64,000 nucleotides of DNA, taken from positions 70,474,033-70,538,032 of the forward strand of contig OY856187.1 in NCBI GenBank assembly GCA_963693315.1, in the 5' to 3' direction. A program made the translations under genes and the position numbers. Positions 23,090 to 35,601 of this stretch are shown here, piece by piece; the first letter of the stretch is position 1; the number at the start of each line of letters is the position of its first letter. A model generated the notes under the pieces. It had not been told where the DNA came from. It saw only the letters and a program-made list of their open reading frames with translations, and ran no database searches. Origin of the DNA: Diogma glabrata (lineage: Eukaryota; Arthropoda; Insecta; Diptera; Cylindrotomidae).

Positions 23090-25045
23090 AATCCTTTATT
23101 CTTCAATCCGGCTTGAAGGACCAAAATGTATTACGAATTGTCAAAAAAAGACAACAGTTGATTTTAGATAGCTTAACAAATAGGAGTGTTTAAATAGGAA
23201 TAAAATAAAATTTTTATTAATTCAATTTTATGTTATTAATTTATTTCTGATTTGCAAAATATTGTTTTGTAATTATTAAATTTACCCACGTCATTTACGG
23301 TCGGAGACCTAAAAACTAAAATTTTATAATATGAATAATTTTATGATATAAAAAGTTTTTGATACTTAAATATTTGTTGCCTGAAGAATGCCAAACGTGC
23401 TATCATTTTCTTAAAACCATTGTTTTTCAATCCGGCTGAAAGGACCAAATCATATATCGAATTGTCAAAAAATCAATAACTGATTTGAGACAGCTTAACA
23501 AAAAAAAACATCCTAGTGCTGTCACCAAATTAATTTCTTGTTGTGTTTTTATAAGAATAAAATAAAATAACTAACAATTTATTTATTCGATTTCAACTTA
23601 TTAATTTATTTCTGATTTGTAAAATATTGTTTTGTAATTATTTACAAATGTCGTTTCAAGTCGAAGACGAAAAAAAAAATTTATTAAATGAAGAAAGTTA
23701 AATAAAATATTAAAAAGTTTTAGATACTTTAATATTTGTTTCCTGAAGAATGCCAAACGTGGTATAGTTTTCTAAAACCCATTGTTCTTCAATCCGGCTT
23801 GAAGGACCAAAATAAATCATAATATATAGTTCATAAACTATCAAAAAGAACAATAACTGGTTGATTTGAGACAGCTTAACAAAAACGCAAATAAAATTAA
23901 ATAATCAACAATTTATTTATTCGATTTCAAATTATTAATTTATTTCTGATTTGCAAAATATTGTTTTGCCATTATTAAATTACTAAGGTCCTTTCCAGTC
24001 AGAGACCAAAATAAATAAAGTTTTATCAAATGGAGAAAATTTAATAAAATATTATGAAAAGTTTTTGATATATAAATATTTGTTGCCTGTGTTGAATTTG
24101 TTGCCTTTTGACCCTAACTGATTTGAGCCAGCTTAACAAAAAAAACATCTTAGCGCTTTCACCAAATTTTTTGTTATGTCTTTATAAGAATAAAATAAAA
24201 TTAGGTCCTTCGAGCCGGTTTGAATAACAAAGGATTTTAGGAAATAAACTAAAATAAAATATGGTCCTTCGAGCCGGATTGAAGAACGAAGGATTTTAAA
24301 AACTACACCACGTTTGTCATTCTTCTGACAACAAATATTTAAGTATGAAAAAAACTTTTTACAATATTTTATTAAAAACTCCGTATATAATAAAAGTTAA
24401 TTTTTTAAGTCTCCGACCGGAAACGACGTTTGTAAATTTAATAATTACAAAACAATATTTTCCAAATCAGAAATAAAATAATAATTTGAAATCGAATAAA
24501 TAAATTGTTAATTATTTTATTTTCATCTTATAAAGGCACAACAAGAAATTTGTTGACATCACGAAGATGTTTTATTTGTTAAACTGTCTGAAATCAGTTA
24601 GTGTCAACAGGCAATAAAATCAACAGGCAACAAATATCTATGTATCAAAAACTTTTTATAATATTTTATTAAATTTTCTTCATTTATTAAAATTTAATTT
24701 TTTTTATCTCCGGCCGGAAACCGGAAAAAGTTTTTATATTTAAATATTTGTTGACTGTAGAATGCCAAACGTGGTGTAATTTTCTAAAACCCATTGTTCT
24801 TCAATCCAGCTCGAAGAACCAAAATATTATACGAATTGTCAAAAAAAAAAAACAAAAACTGATTCCACCGTTGCTACCAAAGTTGTTGTTGTGTTTTTAT
24901 AAGAATAAAGTAAAATAATTAACAATTTATTTATTCGATTTCCAGTTATTAATTTATACTTAAATATTTTATGCCTGAATAATACCAAACATGATGTAAT
25001 TTTTTAAAATCCTTTGTTCTTCAATCCGTCTCGAAGGACCAATAA
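23090..25045. repeat. Tandem and inverted repeat block
   Basis: A marker CTTCAATCCGGCTTGAAGGA (itself nearly palindromic) occurs in plus orientation near 23101, 23427, 23788, 24799 and 25019, and in minus orientation near 24204 and 24263. Plus units are about 325-360 bp and share flanking text (ATTTATTTCTGATTTGCAAAA, AACAGCTTAAC-like tracts). Between about 24200 and 24720 the same text runs reverse-complemented. The structure is a second, smaller Foldback-like array or a rearranged satellite. No coding. Confidence 0.7.
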
Positions 25046-25081
25046 GTTCAGATATTATTTGCCTCTTTCTATTTTTTAATT

Positions 25082-25155
25082 AGACATGTTTAGCGCACTA
25101 AACATGATATTATTTATTTAATAATAATATCATGTTTAGTGCGCTAAACACGTCT
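25082..25155. repeat. Nested perfect-arm hairpin
   Basis: AGACATGTTTAGCGCACTAA...ATGATATTATT pairs with AATAATATCATGTTTAGTGCGCTAAACACGTCT, with one or two mismatches over about 32-bp arms and a loop under 10 bases. Each arm contains its own smaller palindrome (GTTTAGCGCACTAAAC), so alternative cruciform folds exist. Confidence 0.75.
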
Positions 25156-25374
25156 CATTAATACAAAAAAAGTTAAGTATGGAGAAGTTTGAGTGTTTCT
25201 GCTTTCAATAATTATAATTCTTCGATTTTTTTTTAAATCAATCAATGCCTAAGTAAAACGACGAAAGAAGAAATTACTTCGGTCTGAAAGACCTAAGTAT
25301 TACATTCATGAGCTCAAAGTCAAATTCTTACCCCCACTTTTTTTGACATTTCTCGACGTTTTAGGACCTCCTGA

Positions 25375-25630
25375 TTCTAAAAAAGCAACAAAAAAAAAAT
25401 GTATGTCTGTCTGTCGGCCGGCCGGCCGTCCGGCCGTCATTACCTACGCTGCAGGGAAAACCACTGGAGGGATTTCAAAAATTTTTCTAAAAATAGGTAT
25501 ACTCAAGGGACAGGTCCAAAAGGACGCTGTGTTCGATAACTGTACCGGAAGTGTGTCAAAAAAATCATTATGTGTGTCAAAACAAGGAAATTTGCATATT
25601 TTTGGCCTAAAAAACGTTCATTTTAAGTGA
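25375..25630. other. GC-rich GGCCGG cluster in TE-like sequence
   Basis: TATGTCTGTCTGTC is followed by stacked GGCCGG units (25416-25438), a sharp GC spike in AT-rich DNA. A 95-codon frame (25343-25630) crosses it, but its translation is repetitive and I recognise nothing. GTCTGTCTGTC tracts are common near the ends of some insect repeats. No gene is claimed. Confidence 0.4.
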
Positions 25631-25699
25631 TTACGAGTAGGAACATTGAATTTGGAGAAATCTTGATGGTCGGGATTGGTATGTGAGATCAAAAACTAG

Positions 25700-26450
25700 A
25701 TTATTGCATTATAAGTTTGTCAAAAAAAAGTTGTCCAGTGTGTCAAAAGAAAGATTTTTATTTATTTTTTTACCCAATTTTTTGGAAGAAAATAAAATTA
25801 ACTATTTGTATGACATGAAATTTTATTATTATTATTGAAAATTATGGCATTATAATTTTGTCAAAAAACTGTTGTCAAGTGTGTCAAAAGAAAGATTTTT
25901 ATTTACTTTTTTACCCGTTTTTTAGGAAGAAAATAAAATTAATAATTTGTATGACATAAAATTTTATTATTATTATTGAGAATTATGGCATTATAAGTTT
26001 GTCAAAAAAGTGTTGTCAAGCGTGTCAAAAGAAAGATTTTTATTTTTTTTTCCCAATTTTTTGGAAATAAAATTGTTTGTTTAAAATGAAATTTTATTAT
26101 TATTATTGAGAATTATGGCATTATAAGTTTGTCAACAAAATGTTGTCAAGTGTGTCAAAAGATTTTTATTTAGTTTTTTACCCAATTTTTTGGAAAAAAA
26201 ATAAATTGTTTGTTTGAAATGAAATTTTATTATTATTATTGAGAATTATGGCATTATAAGTTTGTCAAAAAATGTTGTCAAGTGTGTCAAAAGAAAGGTT
26301 TTTATTTATTTTTTACCCAATTTTTTTAGAAAAAAATAAAATTAATAGTTCGTATGACATGATATTTTATTATTATTATAGAGAATTATGGCATTATAAG
26401 TTTGTCAAAATATAATGTCAAGTGTGTCAAAAAATGATTTCATTTAATTT
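25700..26450. repeat. Six-unit tandem array, ~130-141 bp
   Basis: TTATGGCATTATAAGTTTGT starts each unit (about 25700, 25841, 25982, 26112, 26245, 26385). It is followed by a GTCAAGTGTGTCAAAAGAAA segment and a TTTTATTATTATTATTGA tail. Spacing falls from 141 to 130 and returns to 140 by small indels. The first and last units are the most diverged, as is usual for a tandem array. Confidence 0.85.
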
Positions 26451-26459
26451 TTTAGCCAA

Positions 26460-26702
26460 TATTTTGTTGTAGTTTTTGAAATATTTTTGAAATTTTGAAA
26501 AAAGTTTTAATTTTTGATTTTGTAATAATTTTTGCAATATTTTTAGAATTTTGGAAAAGTTCGAATTTTTAAGAATTTTTGGCATATCATCAGAATTTAG
26601 AAAAAGTTTAAATATTTGATTTCATTCTAATTTTTAGAATATTTTTGGAATTTTGAAAAAGTTTGATTTTATTTAATTTAACAATATTTTTGGAATTTTG
26701 AT
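26460..26702. repeat. Degenerate ~60-bp tandem repeat
   Basis: Four or five diverged units of the form AATATTTTTGGAATTTTGAA-AAAGTTT directly follow the preceding array. Low complexity. Confidence 0.5.
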
Positions 26703-29044
26703 TACAATTATCCGGCAACGTATTGATGTTTCGTGTTAGTTTTGTAATAAATTTTTAAACAGAGTCTATCTCTGAATACTTGTACTTTAACAAAGAGTTA
26801 TGTTTGATATTCATCGCTGCCCAAAACTAAAAACCATGTCCTCATAAAAGTTTTGTTGCCGAAAACTATATCAAAATCCTTAACCCAGACCGAAGTCTTG
26901 ATATCTCAGAGCTTGAGATTTCAGCCCCTCCATATTTTGTCAATTATTTTTCCTAACTATAAAACTTTTCAGTTCAAAAGAGATTTAATGAATAAATAAA
27001 TATTAACTGATGCACCTTATCATTGGATTCACAACAGATTTTAAAACATCGTTTCAATCAAATAAATAATCTCAATCATTTAAAAATGAAAAAAAGCGAA
27101 AATTTATTTTAAGTAATAATCTAAAGTGACATTTTTCACGCTAGGTACGCTACACTAGGTTCTACTAATTCTACAGTCTACTTTTTTATATTTACAATTT
27201 CGTAACACATAAAAAAATTGACTCAATATTAATTTCACGGACTAACGAGTTTTGCTATTTTAAATGTACAATATATACGTACTTACAACAGCAACAACAC
27301 TACAACAAAAACAGAGCATGAATATATATTCTATGATGATAATTTGTTTTTTTTGCTTGTGTATTGGCTGCTTTGTTTTTGTTTTTATTCACCAAAAACC
27401 AACACCATCCAAACTCAATCCCGTGATAAATTTTTCGTAGCATAAATAAAATTAATTCGTTCATTTCATTTTGTACGAAAGCGATTTTTGAAAGAAAACG
27501 AAGAGGAGGGTTGATATATAGCTTGATTAACAATCAAAAACGACTTCTTAAAACACTAAACTTTTTGAAACTCTACTAACAAAAAATTGTATTAGAAGCC
27601 TGAAACTATAAAAAGTCATACAAACAGGGTATTGTGTAGGACCAACAACTTAACCAATTTTTTTACGTCACACAAATTATCGTTTGATCGAAAAAAAAAT
27701 TTTTTTGTACGTAATAACAATTTTAAATCATGAGCTTGGAATTTTTTTCCATTGTTATTATTACTATTATTATTATAGTGCACGTGCGTGGAAAATTACT
27801 TTATATAGTGAAAAATAAAAAGTTTTTTGATTTTCCGATTTTTTTTTTGCTTGTTTATTAATAGTTTTTGTATCGATAGGAAAAATAAATTATTTATATA
27901 ATAATAGTAAGGATGAACAGTTAGTTAAATTTATTATGATTAAGGATGGTTGAGTTTTAACGATGAAAATTTGTTTTGAGTTTTTTTTTTTTGCTAATAC
28001 AAGTTGGCATGCGTTCGTTCTATAGAAAAAGTTTACTAAAATAAATTAAAGGAGTTAACGTTATTATTTCAATTTGATTTGGTGGGTAGGCAAAAAAAAT
28101 TGTTATTCAATTGTGATACAACTAACCATTCTGGAAATCTCATTACAGAAAATAAGTTTGTATGGGGGATGAAAATTTATCAATTATTTTGATTTTATAA
28201 ATTTGCACTTTTAGAGCAACATTTGAATTTTTGGAAACAAAAGTTTGTATATGCAAATGATTAAAAGCATCGTGCAGAACAATCGTTAGCTATTGATTCT
28301 TGTTATTCTATGCAAGATCAGTCTAGATCTCTTAAACTTGTTGCGCTTATTTTTGAATTTCATTGAAGCCTTCAAAGCACTAAAGATGCACCTAAAATAG
28401 GCAGGATTATCTAGTCGTATCATTCGGTTATTCAACCCTGTCACTATTACGGTTACTTAAATTTCTTAGTTGCATAATTACGAGCTCTTAATGGACGTAC
28501 ACGCATTTTGTTAACCACTAATTGATTTTATGAAACAATTATATCCAACTATTCTTTCAGTTTTTAATTTCTGAATTTCTTAAAAAAACCAACGAAACCG
28601 AATTGATTGATGAGAAGATCATTTTAACGATAATGCAGTTTATTTATTTCGTGAGTTGTCGGCATTATTGTTGACAAAAAATACAATAACAAAATTGTAG
28701 TAGTTTTTTTATTCTGTATATAAAACAATTGTTACATTTTAAAAAATAAAATGATTTAATAATATAAATAAATAAAATTGCATATTATGAACTGCTATTT
28801 TTCGAACGCCGAGCAGTCATTTATTCTTCAAATTTATTCTTGATTTTATATTCTACTATTGCACCATATGGATTGCCATTCTTCGACCTTTTTGATTCAC
28901 TTGACTTGAATTTTGAAAAGGTTTTAAAGTGATAGAAATTTTTCGAAGGCAATTAGACTGAGGAAAATCATTCGAATTTTTCAATTTGAAAGTATATTTT
29001 TAATTCTTTTTATAGAATAACTCTATTTCACTTAAATGTGTATT
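26703..29044. other. AT-rich stretch, no gene seen
   Basis: No coding frame above 80 codons and no TE end recognised. Confidence 0.55.
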
Positions 29045-29128
29045 GTGAGCTGCGATTCGAACGTTCTTCTTCAGAACCATGATGCAAACCCATTTTGACA
29101 GAGATGCTATCCCATTACGCCACCGAGG
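29045..29128 (-). other. tRNA-like sequence (pol III box A/B), SINE head or tRNA relic
   Basis: On the minus strand TGGCGTAATGGG (29111-29122) matches the box A/D-arm pattern and GTTCGAATC (29054-29062) matches box B/T-loop, about 48 bases apart. The acceptor and T stems do not pair well, so it is not a functional tRNA gene by eye. It could be the head of a tRNA-derived SINE reading leftwards. Confidence 0.4.
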
Positions 29129-29992
29129 TAATGGTTTTTCGAAATTGAAATTTCATCATTGATTATTAAACTGGATTAAATAATTAAGTTTTTCAACAAT
29201 TGTAAGAAACGTTTGTTTTTATTCAATTGTTCCGGATACAAACTTCATTCCTTCGAAAACTAAATGGCCGCATTTGGTTCATAAAACAAACTCGTGAGCT
29301 TTTATTTGTAATAGATTAAGCTGAACCTTTTGTTGCCCTGCATTTATTTAGTCTTGACTCCGTACTTATGGTATCTTCAGCATTCACTCAATGTAATTGG
29401 CTATTAATAACGTTGTATGCCAATATACTATTATAGTACATACATAAACTTTAGTATATAAAACTTATGAACTTCAACTTATATACAATAATATTGTAGA
29501 TATACAATTAGATTTTGTTTTAAAAAACACTTTGGTTAAAATAATAAATTTTCATATGTACTCTTTATTTTATTGAATTTAATGTAATTACATTGAAGTC
29601 TAAAATAAAACTGATTTACATAATATTTTTATATCGATTAATATTGAGATATTATAACGGACATTATCATAGCGTTACGAACAAATTTTCTTGAAGTTCA
29701 AACTAATAATAGAACTCACATGAGGGCACTAAAACAATTAATTATAAAACAAATCCGTTAAGTTTTCTTCAAAAAAAATTATATACATATATAATATTTC
29801 CTTCGTTATAATATTTTAGTTTTAATGTTTGTGACAAAATAATTAATATATTAATCTTAAATATATTTTCTTTCTCTATGTAAAATCGCTCTTAATGTAT
29901 TTTCATATAATTCCAAAAAAAATACTCTTCTCTTACTTTAACTCTTCTTTAAAAAGTTTGAAAGCCCCATTAAAAATAAATTTTCTTTTTCA
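29129..29992. other. AT-rich stretch, no gene seen
   Basis: No gene and no repeat boundary apart from the Helitron start at its right edge. Confidence 0.5.
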
Positions 29993-30888
29993 ATCTATAT
30001 ATATAAAATTGAAAGTATGTATGTTTGTCGTTTATGCATTAATAAACTATTCATCCGATCATCATGAAACTTTGGGAAGTTGTTGTGTACACTTGCGCAT
30101 AGGTAACAGGCAATTTTTTTTTGAATGGAACCCCAAGGTCATTATAATTATCTTAAGGGGTTCTGCCTAAATGTTGATAAAAGTTTAATTTGATTTTTCT
30201 TTAAATATCGTTTTATACGGTTAGATTCCTTTGATCAATTTTTTTTTGTTCAACATAATTTAATGAAATTGAAAAATGAAAGTATAATCTGAAACAATTA
30301 CATTTGTATATCAAAACTATATGTATTTGAATTAAACACATAATGATGTTACATATTTTATCATCTACACTAAATATGTTATTGGTTTGCAATTGTAAGT
30401 AATACATGTTTCTTCAACTAAGAAAGATAGTTGATAACAACGATTAAAAGCTCAAAATTACGAAATGGAATTCGCACAAATACTATACAAAAAGCATAGC
30501 TTATGTATAATCAAACATGGATAGCAATTATGATAAACAAACTAATTAAACATGTGGCCCTTAGCCGGCAAAACGTTTGCAATAGTGATTTGCAAACAGT
30601 TATAAATGCATTAAGAATTTATAATATCTGCCCGCCCGCAGGAACGTATGTAATATTTAAAATTTTGGATCTATTGATGTGACAAAGCCGCGTACTTTAG
30701 TACCTGCTATTGGCAAATCAGTTAACGTGAGATATCGTATACTACTGACAATGGCAGTAAGATATCACTTATATTAAGGGGATAAGTGATATTTTATGGG
30801 TGCTGGCGGATGTTCTTTTTTCAATCAACGATAATACCCTTAGTCTTAGTTATGGAATATTCTTTGACGATAACGTTTATTTTTTTTT

Positions 30889-31001
30889 TAAATAAAATGT
30901 GTTGGGTAGTAGGAATTACAATGTGTGTCACAACAACACATAAGAACCTTTTAAGAAAAATGTTATGGGCAATATGCTTTCTAAGGTGTTGATGGACGTA
31001 A
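30889..31001 (+). repeat. Dispersed ~110-bp repeat, copy 2
   Basis: Shares AATAAAATGTGTTGGGTAGT through GGTGTTGATGGACGTAA with the copy at 9782-9893. Lies inside the Helitron. Confidence 0.6.
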
Positions 31002-31301
31002 TTTTTTTATTTTTTAAAAGAATGAACTTTTTGCTTGCTCAAACAAATCAGCTTTCATATAACTATTATATATGCTGGCTTGAGGTAAACAATGCGTTAC
31101 ATGATCTTGATATATGCTTCTAGCACTAGGATAATTAGGAACCTAATTTTAGCTTTGTTCCTGCAAATTTGAAAAAAAAAGTATATTGTTTTTATTGCCC
31201 TATTGAAATGAAATGAAATATTGCCCTATGTCGTACATTATTATGTGAAAGAATTTATTATTAAGTTTTCCATTCTTTAAAAAGAATATAAACAAAAACA
31301 A

Positions 31302-31393
31302 ATTGCGTCCATCAACGTCTTAAAAAGCATTATGTTGTAGAACCTAGGCCTTAAAAGGTTTTTATGTGTTGTTGTGACACATATTGTAATTCC
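31302..31393 (-). repeat. Dispersed ~110-bp repeat, copy 3 (inverted)
   Basis: Reverse complement of the same repeat, about 300 bp from copy 2. Together they look like long inverted ends of an insertion of about 500 bp in the Helitron. Confidence 0.6.
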
Positions 31394-31429
31394 AAATATG
31401 TCACATATTTTGAAATTGTAGAAACTTTT

Positions 31430-31773
31430 TTGAGCTCCGGTAAAAAGATGGTGAATAATGTCATTGAAGCTACAATTTTGAGTGGAAAATTCGAAGAGGA
31501 AGATGTAGTGTTGCCACAACAGACATGCCACATATTTCAATGATCCCAATAGATTCAAACGTTTAGTTTCCAGTGCTGCTCTCTTTTGCAATTACCATCA
31601 ACAAAGCACACGGACAGTTATTGCAAGTATGTGGACTAGATTTGGAGAATCCGTTCTTCTCACATGGAAAACTGTATGTGGCTGGCGCGTTAGGAAAACC
31701 TTCTGATTTATTCGTGTACACACCAGATAGAAAAACAAAAATATATTGTACCCACAAGTACTCGAATAAATAA
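31430..31773 (+). pseudogene. Helitron helicase (RepHel) C-terminal remnant
   Basis: The downstream part (from 31573) reads LLSFAITINKAHGQLL, GLDLENPFFSHGKLYVAGAL and SDLFVYTP. This is the Pif1-type helicase end of Helitron RepHel, including superfamily-1 motif VI (TINKAxGQ). Upstream, VNNVIEATILSGKFEEEDVV (about 31455-31515) fits the preceding conserved stretch, but frameshifts and a TAG at about 31564 separate the pieces. The Rep (HUH) domain and helicase motifs I-V are missing. The protein would unwind DNA at the element end; this copy is dead. Confidence 0.85.
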
Positions 31774-32414
31774 ATATAATTATAACGAAATTTTGAAATT
31801 CGTTCCATATCAAAATAAATAAGTTGCAATAAAAATGACACAATGTAAATTGAATGTTATCTTTACGAGTTTTTTCGAGTTTTCTTTCTTATGAGGTAGC
31901 GGCAATATGCAACCAATTTTAAATAAACAAAACTTTTACGCTATTTGGTGTAAAAAAATAAAATTTTAATAGATTTTGTGAGTGATTAAGATCAAAGTAA
32001 TTATTGTAATTCACTTGAATTTTGCAATTTGACAGCATTTTTCATTTTCTCTCAGAAAAACTTCTTTAAAACAGTTTTTGTGTGTTTTGTGTCGGGTACA
32101 AATACAATGCAGGAGCACTGTGAACATTTGTGAATCTATTTTTGTTCTGTATAATATAGAACATTATAACATAGAGATGAGTGATGACACACCTCTACTA
32201 ATTCAACAAGCCACTTAAATTTTTTTATGGCTTACTCGAAAACTTATTTGATCCCCAATTTTTCATAAATCGAACTGATCAGCTAGAGTACTGATTATTT
32301 TTCATTTATATTTTTGAAAAGAAAAATTATAAATTACGCTATCATTTCTCATTCCCACTTTTTGAAATCATTGCTACTACGTCAACAAAATGTCTGTGCA
32401 CAAACTTTATTTAT

Positions 32415-32446
32415 AAGCGTAGCAAAGCACGCCGGGTCCTGCTAGT
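32415..32446 (+). other. Helitron 3' hairpin and CTAG terminus
   Basis: A stem-loop, GCGTAGC-AA-AGCACGC-like (32417-32432), precedes CCGGGTCCTGCTAG by the usual ~10 bases. This is the rolling-circle termination signal of Helitrons; it fixes the strand and the right end. Confidence 0.8.
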
Positions 32447-35400
32447 TTGAAATAAAATTCACAATATTTTTAATTTATTACAAAAAAATAAGTTTAACAA
32501 CTTAATAACTACAATTTAATCAAAAAAAATATAATCCAAAAATAATAAGCTTTTACTTGTTTGAGAGCCAAATATATTGTTACACGCTCGAGAGCTAATC
32601 AATATCTTAAGGTGGTTAAATACTTAACTAATTTATAATTCGATGTAAATTTACTCATCGACTTTAGTAAGCAAAAGATTTTCTAGCTAATTCTGTCACT
32701 GTGGCTTAAACATTTAATCGAACACAAAATTTAACCATTTATAAATTGGAAAATCTACCGTATGTATAAAAAAACAAATAACACGACAGAGAAAAATCAT
32801 TGAAATACTACCAAACAAAAGACACACAAGGTCCATCAAAATTTAGTCAATTATCGATATTGCAAACATATGTCAGCCAAAACTAATGATATGCAGTACC
32901 CTATCAATTATTAGCATCAACGCTTCTGCGCATGATCGATTTGCTTTGTTTTGGATTTAGCTTAAAACACAAAAATCTATATTCGAATCTTTAAAAATCT
33001 ATAATCCTACAAAAGAAAAACTAATAAAAATATGCGTTACTGTGGAACGTCAAAGCCAGACAGATGTTATTTCATTAAACGATTTCAAATGAAGGCATTA
33101 TTAATGTGTTGACTGTTTGTTTTTTTTATTTTAAAAAAAGCTGTCTATTGAACAGACTTCAGACTTCAACTTTTTTTCATAATTTAAATTATAATAAATA
33201 AGTTTTACGAAAAAAACTCGATTTTCCTAATCTATTTTGTTTTATTTTAACTAACCTATCAACTACAGAATTGTACTATTGAATTACAACCAAATTTTTT
33301 TCCTAATCAATCTTATTAAAGCACACAAGTAAATTTTGGTAGTTATCACACAATACAAGCACAGAAAGTTTTTCTTTTTCTTTTTTCATTATTATAATTG
33401 AACAAAACAGTCATTTGTTTTTACTATTAACTTAACCAAAAAAAATTTTCGAAATACTTAAGTTGATGAAAAGTTATTATCCAAAAAAAAGATGGACTGT
33501 TACTAAAATAGTCATGAATTCTTTAAAAAAAACTACTAAGAAAATGTCGAAGTTTTATATCTATTGTTGACAACAAAATATTAAATTACATTTTTACCGA
33601 CGATCTTTACCGTCCAACAAATTACCAAATTTCCAAGTATAAATATCAAAAAAAATTTATGAACCAAGAGCACACAAAATGGACAGGTCGAAAAAATATA
33701 TGAATAAAAGACGATAAGTTGTATTGCACGCGTTAATTCATGCATGCATAATCAGTTGTTTAGACAGATAAATTTTTACGGGGAAAACAGCTTTGTAACA
33801 AAAGGAGCATGTTTAATGCTTCATATTTTATCAAATCAAATAAAACACAAAACTGTTACAACTACAAGAACTATCACAGTCAAAAGTATCTGTTTACAAT
33901 AGCCAATCAGAACCCTCGAAGAAAGTTGTTTTAAAGGAAAATTAATATTTTTTTATTAACATAGCCTTTCTTTTTCTTTTTAGGTAAGACAAAGCATGAT
34001 TTACTCTCACATATATTCTAAAAGCTTTACAACTTTTGTGTAAGTATTTTTAAAATTTTAATTTTTTTTAAATGAAACGAAACTGAGAATATTATCAATA
34101 AATACCAAGATTTACACTTTTTTTGATCGTTTTCGATTTTCCACGAAAAACAAAATCGAAATCATCATCGTTTGTAATAAACTTATCATTCCCCTAAAAA
34201 TTTCATTCATTCACCCAAAAAATTCATTAAAAGTTTTCTTTTATATATATTTCCAATCTACTCTCTCCCCTTATCAATATATTAACAAATTATATAACAA
34301 TTTTTTCTTCGGCCCATGAAGTAAATCTATCCCACTACACAACAAAATCAATATTTCACTTTATTATTTTTCGAAGATTATTTTTATTAAAAAAAAAATA
34401 ATAATAATAATAACAAGAAGGAAAAAATAAATTAGAAAAATGCTCCATAAACTGTCTTTTATCCGATTTTAAGAAATTAAATTACAATTTATCTATTCCA
34501 AACAATTAAATTTCTAAGAAAAAATAATGATGATACTTATTTCAATAAATAGATAAAAAATCAAGTGATTAAGTTTTTATTAAATAAAAAAAAAATTGAC
34601 AAAAAACTTGATTTGTTTTCTTTACTGTTCTTATGGTCAATTAATTTTTTAAATTAAACTTTTTCAACTTAATCTTCTATTATTGATTATTGGAGGTTGA
34701 GCGGATCGGTAAACAAGTTTATTAGTAAATTGGAAGCTTGTGTTATAATTTGTACATCTCTAACACTTCCATAATTCAACTAATCCCTACCTCTAACCAA
34801 GCACAGTAACAGTAATCCATCAAATGTCAAACCAACAACAACAAAATTTAAACAAAGATATAATTAATTACAATTTATCAACTTTGCAATTTCATTCTTA
34901 AATTTATATTTATATAAATTTTCTTAACAAAAAAAAAATTAAATTTTGAACTTTTTATAAAAGTTTTTTGGTAAGAATCAAGAAAAAAAAATCCGAAAAT
35001 GATTTTCAATTTAAATAACGTTTTTCTTCATTTTTCGTACATCCGACACGAATAAATCTAACAATCGAAAAGAAATAAGAAAGCAACAAAATCTACTGTA
35101 AAAAATTTCGCGTGAAATTGTGCATATTAAATTATTAAAAATTTCACGATATTCTTTAAGAAAATTTTGTTATAATGAAGTAATAATTTTTAAATTATTA
35201 GGTTGGTGAATAGATAATTTGAAGATTTAGCGAAAAAAAGAAAAAAATTATATTTTCTCTTGTAAAAAGTTTTAAATATTTAATAAAAGTTTATGAAAAT
35301 AATAATGGATTAAATGTTAAATGAATAAATTATTTGATTTGTTTATCGTGACATGTGTGATAGATTAGATATTAAAAGAGAGATAAGTTATTTAATTTCG

Positions 35401-35601
35401 TAGCTAATTCAATTTGAGAGTTAATTTTTTGCCTCATGCTTTTTGTACGATTGATCGTTGGTCTAATCTAACAGGGGATTTGGAACATTAGTTCAATAAA
35501 TTAGAGGTTTGGCTATTAGTCGTAAGCTTAAACTTTCAGAAAACAAAACGAGAGCGAATGCATCCTTATTTCTTATTTATCGTTAACCCTCAATAGTAGA
35601 T
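32447..35601. other. AT-rich stretch, no gene seen
   Basis: About 3.1 kb of AT-rich DNA with simple (ATA)n tracts near 34395-34415. No open frame worth calling and no TE end seen. Confidence 0.55.

Larger units (their letters stand above)
29994..32445 (+). mobile_element. Helitron, decayed
   Basis: The left end reads TCTATATATATAAAATTGAA (29994), the usual Helitron 5' start. The right end has GCGTAGCAAAGCACGC, a small hairpin, then CTAG at 32442-32445. The element lies between A (29993) and T (32446), as expected for Helitron insertion between A and T without target duplication. A helicase C-terminal remnant is in the same orientation. Insertions (two inverted copies of a ~110-bp repeat at 30889-31001 and 31302-31393) and deletions have removed Rep and most of the helicase. 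Confidence 0.85.

Noticed and set aside
25343..25630. 95-codon frame across GGCCGG units
   Set aside because: Repeat-derived composition, no homology recognised, and adjacent to tandem arrays.
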